From: Ruminiclostridium sp.
GTDB lineage: Bacteria > Bacillota > Clostridia > Oscillospirales > Oscillospiraceae
Reading direction: 5' to 3'
Assembly (NCBI GenBank): GCA_021442645.1
Contig: JABUSR010000166.1
Coordinates: 1 to 10,278, forward strand
Length of the DNA stretch: 10,278 bases
Shown: piece by piece, positions 6,826 to 10,278 of the stretch
Numbering within the stretch: position 1 is the stretch's first letter
Layout of the letters: the number at the start of each line of letters is the position of its first letter
Notes under the pieces: generated by a model
The model's input: only the letters and a program-made list of their open reading frames with translations
The model's database searches: none
Told to the model about the DNA's origin: nothing
Made by a program: the position numbers and the translations under genes

Positions 6826-7757
6826 TGTACGGCTCCTTTCAGGAGAGGCTCAGCCCCCTCGATCACCGCCCGGACAATGTCCGCAGCGGGCTGTACCTCC
6901 GTGACCATAGCAGCCGCCTGTCCAGCCAAGAAGCACCCTCTCTCCAGGTCTCCCTCCTCCACTGCTATCCGGAGCCGCCCGGAAGCCATCTCGTCCAACG
7001 TGGCCTCATCGACCCCGCCGAATTCGGCTTTTGCGTACTCCCTGGGGAAGTTGGTCCGCAGACTGCGCACCGGGTGCCCGGTCTTTTTCCCCGTGACCAT
7101 GGTACACAGATCCTTGGCTTTCAGAATCCGCTCCCGATAGGCCGGGTGAATGGTGCACTCCTCTGCACTAAGAAACCGGGTGCCCATCTGGACCCCGCAG
7201 GCCCCCAGCATAAAGGCGGCCGCCACCCCCCGGCCATCGGCGATGCCACCGGCAGCAATGACGGGCAGATGGGTGGCGTCGCAGACCTGAGGCACCAGAA
7301 CCATAGTGGTCAGTTCCCCCACATGGCCGCCGCTCTCACCTCCTTCAGCAATAAGAGCCGAGGCTCCTAATCGGGTCATGAGCTTCGCCATGGCTACCGA
7401 GGCCACCACAGGAACGACCTTCACCCCGGCCTCTTTCCAAAGGGCCATATATCGGGACGGATTTCCCGCCCCAGTGGTAACCACTGCCACCCTTTCCTCG
7501 GCCACCACCTGGGCCACCTCCTCTGCGAAGGGGCTCAGGAGCATGATATTCACCCCGAATGGTCTTCCTGTACGGGCCTTGGCAATATGGATCTGCTCCC
7601 GGACATAACTTCCGGGGGCATTGCCTGCGGCAATGATGCCCAGGCCGCCCCCTTCAGAAACGGCGGCAGCCAGTCTGCCGTCGGCGATCCAGGCCATCCC
7701 CCCCTGAAAGACAGGATATTCGATCCCCACCAAGTCACATAGCGGTGTACGAATCAT
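6813..7757 (-). CDS. fabK: Enoyl-ACP reductase II (FMN-dependent FabK)
   Basis: FabK reduces trans-2-enoyl-ACP, the last step of each elongation round, using FMN and NAD(P)H. The 314-residue TIM-barrel flavoprotein resembles nitronate monooxygenase-like enzymes and shows FQGGMAWIA (17-25), GGGLGIIAAG (36-45), FGVN (67-70), VTTGAG (93-98), EGGESGGHVG with the presumed catalytic His145, AAGGIADGRG (168-177) and QMGTRFL (190-196). Context within the fab operon separates it from true nitronate monooxygenases. The ATG at 7757 overlaps the acpP stop as ATGA, and the ribosome binding site is weak (GAGAGC), so translation probably depends on coupling to acpP. FabK enzymes are known to be insensitive to triclosan. 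No FabI or FabL is seen here. Confidence 0.95.
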   Translation of the reverse strand: MIRTPLCDLVGIEYPVFQGGMAWIADGRLAAAVSEGGGLGIIAAGNAPGSYVREQIHIAKARTGRPFGVNIMLLSPFAEEVAQVVAEERVAVVTTGAGNPSRYMALWKEAGVKVVPVVASVAMAKLMTRLGASALIAEGGESGGHVGELTTMVLVPQVCDATHLPVIAAGGIADGRGVAAAFMLGACGVQMGTRFLSAEECTIHPAYRERILKAKDLCTMVTGKKTGHPVRSLRTNFPREYAKAEFGGVDEATLDEMASGRLRIAVEEGDLERGCFLAGQAAAMVTEVQPAADIVRAVIEGAEPLLKGAVQWVR

Positions 7758-7975
7758 GCCAGCTTGCTCTCGATGAAGGCCACCAGATCACCTACTGTCT
7801 CCACCTTTTGGTCTAGTTCGATCTCCATATCCAGCTTGTCCTCCAGGTTCATCAGCAGCTCCACAGTATCTAGGGAGTCGATGCCCAGGTCCCGGAAGGT
7901 GCTCTCCATCTTCACTTCAGAGATATCCTTTTCCACGCGCTCTGCGATCAGTTCTGCAATTGCTTTGAATACCAT
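7754..7975 (-). CDS. acpP: Acyl carrier protein
   Basis: AcpP carries all acyl intermediates on a phosphopantetheine arm. The 73-residue acidic protein has the modification site GIDSLDTVEL, the attachment residue being Ser34, and the usual helical pattern with many Glu and Asp residues. A 4'-phosphopantetheinyl transferase would be needed and is not in the window. I start it at the ATG at 7975 because GGAGGA lies 7 nt upstream. An in-frame ATG at 7990 would add 5 residues (MEDIV), but that codon sits just upstream of the GGAGGA, which would then fall inside the coding region. It is the first gene of the operon, about 57 nt after the predicted transcription start. Confidence 0.96.
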   Translation of the reverse strand: MVFKAIAELIAERVEKDISEVKMESTFRDLGIDSLDTVELLMNLEDKLDMEIELDQKVETVGDLVAFIESKLA

Positions 7976-7982
7976 GACAATG

Positions 7983-7988
7983 TCCTCC
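7983..7988 (-). promoter_or_regulatory. Ribosome binding site of acpP
   Basis: GGAGGA lies 7 nt before the ATG at 7975 and decides that start over the ATG at 7990. It abuts the inverted repeat CATAT-N4-ATATG at 7988-8001, which could form a small hairpin in the leader RNA next to this site. Confidence 0.8.
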
Positions 7989-8012
7989 ATATGTCGATAT
8001 GAATCATATTTA

Positions 8013-8027
8013 GTAATCGTCGATTAC
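8013..8027. promoter_or_regulatory. Perfect palindromic putative operator of the fatty acid operon
   Basis: GTAATCGTCGATTAC is a perfect 15-bp palindrome (7-bp arms around one central base). It lies just downstream of the predicted transcription start, at about +6 to +20, a position where a bound repressor would block transcription. The sequence does not match the FapR consensus or the streptococcal FabT site as I know them. The palindrome is seen directly; its use as an operator is inference. Confidence 0.55.
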
Positions 8028-8039
8028 CTATTGCAGAAT

Positions 8040-8068
8040 TTTATACTCTATAGGGGCATCTTTGTCAA
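8040..8068 (-). promoter_or_regulatory. Sigma-A type promoter of the fatty acid synthesis operon
   Basis: On the minus strand the -35 box TTGACA (8068-8063) is perfect and the -10 box TATAAA (8045-8040) has one mismatch, with an ideal 17-nt spacer. Transcription would begin near 8032, giving a leader of about 57 nt before acpP. It lies after the terminator of the upstream operon and is the best promoter in the window, so it probably drives acpP through accA and beyond. Confidence 0.85.
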
Positions 8069-8132
8069 TATAGTACAGAAAATTATTCACATTTTGTTCA
8101 CACTTCTCTGCTTGCTATTTCCATTTAAATTA

Positions 8133-8158
8133 TTCGATATTTCATTTATTATATCGAA
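8133..8158. repeat. Inverted repeat with TCGA cores upstream of the promoter
   Basis: TTCGATAT at 8133-8140 and ATATCGAA at 8151-8158 form perfect 8-bp arms around a 10-bp AT-rich spacer. On the minus strand one arm overlaps a TATAAT (8153-8148) that could be a -10 box, but no good -35 box lies at the right distance. It may be a protein binding site; the function is unknown. Confidence 0.4.
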
Positions 8159-8199
8159 ATTTATGAACATTCTTCGGAAAATAGTTCGATTTTTATATA

Positions 8200-8214
8200 G
8201 TTATCATCGATTAC
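8200..8214. repeat. Imperfect second copy of the putative operator
   Basis: GTTATCATCGATTAC matches the perfect palindrome at 8013-8027 at 13 of 15 positions, in the same orientation, with centres 187 bp apart. It could be an auxiliary binding site for the same regulator. The match is directly visible; the role is inferred. Confidence 0.4.
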
Positions 8215-8257
8215 TTTTCCGCGTTTTTTCCACCCCTGTCGCCGATTAACAGACATT

Positions 8258-8293
8258 AAAAAAGCCTCTGCGCTGCTGCGCAGAGGCTTTTTT
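8258..8293 (-). terminator. Intrinsic terminator of the MBOAT/DHHW operon
   Basis: On the minus strand a perfect 10-bp GC-rich stem (8287-8278 with 8273-8264) closes a 4-nt loop and is followed by six T residues. It starts 10 nt after the stop of the DHHW gene. Six A residues on the other side make it symmetrical, so it could also act on plus-strand transcripts. It separates the two operons. Confidence 0.93.
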
Positions 8294-8303
8294 CGTCCTT
8301 GAA

Positions 8304-9647
8304 TCACTGGCCGATAGCCGCATATTTACTCATCATACTGTCGGTGGAGCTGTTATAGATCTGCACCTCGTAAATGACGTCCTGAATGTTGTAATCCCGC
8401 ACCATCTGAGAGATGGTGTTGCTGGTATACCGGGCGTCCACCCAATAGATGTACTCGTAGTGGTCCACCAGCCAGGGGATGAATGCGTTGCCGTAGGAGT
8501 CTTTGATGACCATAACAGCACTGCCGTCGGTGACGGTGGGGTTATGGGCGTAGGAGAAGGGCCGGTCTCCCCCCACAAAGGTCGCATACAGTGCAGTCTT
8601 GTTGTAGGTGGACACGTCGTTGACGATGTACCAGTCTACCACCTCACCGGTGGTGTAGTACATGGTCATTGCATTGGTCCCCTTGGGGACGTATGCCACG
8701 ACTGTGTCCGGGTTGGCCGCCAACGCCGGGGAGTTGTTGCTTTTAGAGCAGAAGGTGCCCATGAATCCGGGGAACTCCATGGTCTCATAGTCCTCGAGCT
8801 TGTGGGGGGTAATCCCCTTCTCCTTACAGAAGGCCTGGTATGCGTAGTAGGCCCCCAGGGCCGTCCAGTGGTGGTCGGTATGGAAGTAGATATACTCCGC
8901 ATTGTGCTTTCGCAGGTTGTCAAAGGCGGAAACGGTGTGGACGCCCTCGTTAATCTGACCGTAGATGTAGTCGATGGCCGCCTTTTCGCTGCTGCACCCC
9001 ATGCTGGTAAGAAGTGACTCGTCCAGCATGACCCCGGCGCTGATGGGGCAGATCATCACATAGAGGTTGACTTTGTCTTTCACATTCTCGTAGATTCTGT
9101 TCATGGTTGCGGCAAACTTATCGGCGGCGGGCTGGGTGAAGTAATACAGGCCATAGCCGCAGTTGTTGGTGATATAAATCTGCCCCTGCATCTCGCCGGC
9201 CTCCGTGACAGTGCCGTCGGGCAGAACTTCCTCCGGCTCGGCCGCCTGGACCGGCTCCTTGACGGTCTCTGTATTGTTGCCGGGGGCAGCGTCGGGGCCC
9301 GCCTCGGGGATGTCATCCGCCGCCATGGCATCACCTATAAGCTGATCAGACTGGATGCCATAAAGGCCCGCCAGAGTCTGGCTTCCGGCAATCAGTCTCT
9401 CCCGCAGGGGAAATGTGTCAGCGTACCAGACATCCACGCCCTCAAAAAAGCTGCCGTCCCAGAAAGAGGACCAGGTGATAGTGGGAAAGGGTGTCAACTC
9501 TCGCTTCTCCACCACCGAGGTGTCCGGCCGGCAAAACCACAGCAGGCCGATAATACCCACCGCTGCCAGTACCAGGCCGAAGGAGAGCACTTTGATGCCG
9601 CGGACCAGGCCGTTGACCTTCCTCCTTTTTTCTCTTGTCACTGCCAT
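8304..9647 (-). CDS. Membrane-anchored DHHW family protein (AlgX/AlgJ-like)
   Basis: Members of this family work with MBOAT proteins to O-acetylate extracellular polysaccharides or other envelope polymers. The 447-residue protein has a basic N-terminus, one membrane segment (about 19-38) and a long extracytoplasmic part. The family motif TDHHW covers 257-261, and KDSYGN covers 382-387. By analogy with the AlgX Asp-x-His plus Ser arrangement, Asp258, His260 and Ser384 are the likely catalytic residues. An acidic, Ala/Pro-rich stretch at about 108-150 looks like a disordered insert. The ATG at 9647 has a GGAGGG site 6 nt upstream and lies 16 nt after the MBOAT gene, so the two are surely co-expressed. 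The polymer modified cannot be told from this window. Assignment to the family is firm; an acetyl donor and wall or capsule substrate are inference. Confidence 0.88.
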   Translation of the reverse strand: MAVTREKRRKVNGLVRGIKVLSFGLVLAAVGIIGLLWFCRPDTSVVEKRELTPFPTITWSSFWDGSFFEGVDVWYADTFPLRERLIAGSQTLAGLYGIQSDQLIGDAMAADDIPEAGPDAAPGNNTETVKEPVQAAEPEEVLPDGTVTEAGEMQGQIYITNNCGYGLYYFTQPAADKFAATMNRIYENVKDKVNLYVMICPISAGVMLDESLLTSMGCSSEKAAIDYIYGQINEGVHTVSAFDNLRKHNAEYIYFHTDHHWTALGAYYAYQAFCKEKGITPHKLEDYETMEFPGFMGTFCSKSNNSPALAANPDTVVAYVPKGTNAMTMYYTTGEVVDWYIVNDVSTYNKTALYATFVGGDRPFSYAHNPTVTDGSAVMVIKDSYGNAFIPWLVDHYEYIYWVDARYTSNTISQMVRDYNIQDVIYEVQIYNSSTDSMMSKYAAIGQ

Positions 9648-9663
9648 CGTGCGCCCTCCTCTC

Positions 9664-10278
9664 TCAAAACCGGAAGTATAGGAACGGGTTGTAGCTGTCT
9701 CCCGCCAAGGCCATGGCCGACAGCAACAGCAAAATCGCCGGGTGGGCAGCTTCCCACACTGTATTCACCCAGAAGCAAGCGGTATTCTTTTTGGACAGGT
9801 TCCCCAGGATATTCCGGAGGTTCCTGCCCAAGGGGGTCACGGCGATTGTGGTAAATATTAGGAAGAAAATATTGTTCTTGAAGGTCAGTGCCACATCCAC
9901 GCCGGTAAATCCGTTGCCGTTGAGGCCGAACAGGCCCTTCAGAGCGATTTTCAGCATGGCAAAATCGGTAAACTTGAACAGGATCCAACTAAAGAGCACC
10001 AGGATAAAGACCACCAACACCCGAAGGGGTGCAGGCACTCGCTCCAGCTTGCTGCCCAGGAGAAACCGTTCTATGCCGATGAGCAGGCCAAAGAACAGCC
10101 CCCACAGGACAAAGTTCCAGCTTGCCCCGTGCCACAGGCCCGTAAGGAACCACACCACGAAGAGATTCAGGAGCTGACGCTTAACGGGGCACCGATTGCC
10201 ACCCAGAGGGATGTACACATAATCCCGGAAGAAAGATCCCAGAGAGATGTGCCACCGCCGCCAGAATTCGCTGATGGA
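9664..10278 (-). CDS. MBOAT family O-acyltransferase, C-terminal part (partial)
   Basis: The frame is open to the window edge, so the start is missing; 204 residues are visible. They begin SISEFWRRWHISLG and continue RDYVYIPLGGNR, both hallmarks of AlgI/DltB-type MBOAT proteins. The presumed catalytic histidine is in FLTGLWHGASWN (His at residue 50 of the fragment). Several hydrophobic membrane segments follow. AlgI-type proteins are usually near 470-500 residues, so about 40% is seen here. MBOAT proteins pass an acyl group, commonly acetyl, across the membrane to a partner that attaches it to a polymer. The DHHW gene 16 nt downstream is that expected partner. An apparent GTG at 10218 is internal, because the conserved WRRWH and RDYV motifs lie upstream of it. 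Confidence 0.93.
   Translation of the reverse strand, partial: SISEFWRRWHISLGSFFRDYVYIPLGGNRCPVKRQLLNLFVVWFLTGLWHGASWNFVLWGLFFGLLIGIERFLLGSKLERVPAPLRVLVVFILVLFSWILFKFTDFAMLKIALKGLFGLNGNGFTGVDVALTFKNNIFFLIFTTIAVTPLGRNLRNILGNLSKKNTACFWVNTVWEAAHPAILLLLSAMALAGDSYNPFLYFRF

Noticed and set aside
5180..7140. Long plus-strand open frames opposite fabG, fabD and fabK
   Set aside because: They mirror highly conserved minus-strand genes in GC-rich DNA, show no recognisable motifs and have no ribosome binding sites.
7976..7990. Alternative ATG start of acpP adding MEDIV
   Set aside because: The GGAGGA site lies inside this extension and is correctly spaced for the ATG at 7975.
8013..8027. RNA hairpin or riboswitch element in the acpP leader
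   Set aside because: The 15-bp palindrome has a one-base centre, which favours a DNA operator over an RNA stem-loop, and a leader of about 57 nt is too short for known riboswitch classes.
7764..8249. Plus-strand open frame running from acpP into the intergenic region
   Set aside because: Its first part is the complement of acpP and the rest is translated AT-rich control DNA; there is no plausible start signal.
7976..8257. FapR or streptococcal FabT binding site ahead of acpP
   Set aside because: No segment matches the consensus sequences I know for these regulators; the palindromes present have a different TCGA-centred sequence.

Overview
The window is a GC-rich (by eye about 60%) bacterial segment in which every supportable gene lies on the minus strand. 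Read from high to low coordinates it holds the tail of one operon and nearly all of a second. Several features point to a Gram-positive Clostridia bacterium, most plausibly Oscillospiraceae (a Flavonifractor or Pseudoflavonifractor-like gut anaerobe): FabK as the enoyl reductase, the fab/acc gene order, short AccA and AccC forms, and an MBOAT/DHHW pair. The family placement is inference from gene content, not a database match.

Region 1 (10278 to 8304): the C-terminal part of an MBOAT O-acyltransferase (it runs off the window edge), followed 16 nt later by a membrane-anchored DHHW/AlgX-like SGNH-type protein. Such pairs O-acylate an extracytoplasmic polymer. A perfect-stem intrinsic terminator (8258-8293) closes this operon.

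Region 2 (8257 to 7976): an AT-rich intergenic control region. It has a near-consensus sigma-A promoter (TTGACA, 17 nt, TATAAA). A perfect 15-bp palindrome lies just downstream of the predicted start site, with a 13/15 matching copy 187 bp upstream. Further inverted repeats carry TCGA cores. This looks like a repressor-controlled promoter for the fatty acid operon.

Region 3 (7975 to 27): acpP-fabK-fabD-fabG-fabF-accB-fabZ-accC-accD-accA, a nearly complete type II fatty acid synthase plus all four acetyl-CoA carboxylase subunits, in the same order as the Streptococcus pneumoniae fab cluster from acpP onward. AccABCD makes malonyl-CoA, FabD loads it on AcpP, FabF condenses, FabG reduces, FabZ dehydrates and FabK reduces again. 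Every junction overlaps or is nearly touching except fabG/fabF, where a 93-nt gap holds a strong hairpin just before the fabF ribosome binding site. A further gene starts with an ATGA overlap at the end of accA and is cut after 10 codons.

The initiating enzyme FabH and a FabT-type regulator, which precede acpP in streptococci, are absent here. I see no exotic new system. The points worth a second look are the operator architecture, the fabG/fabF hairpin, sequence departures in AccC and AccD, and the truncated downstream gene.
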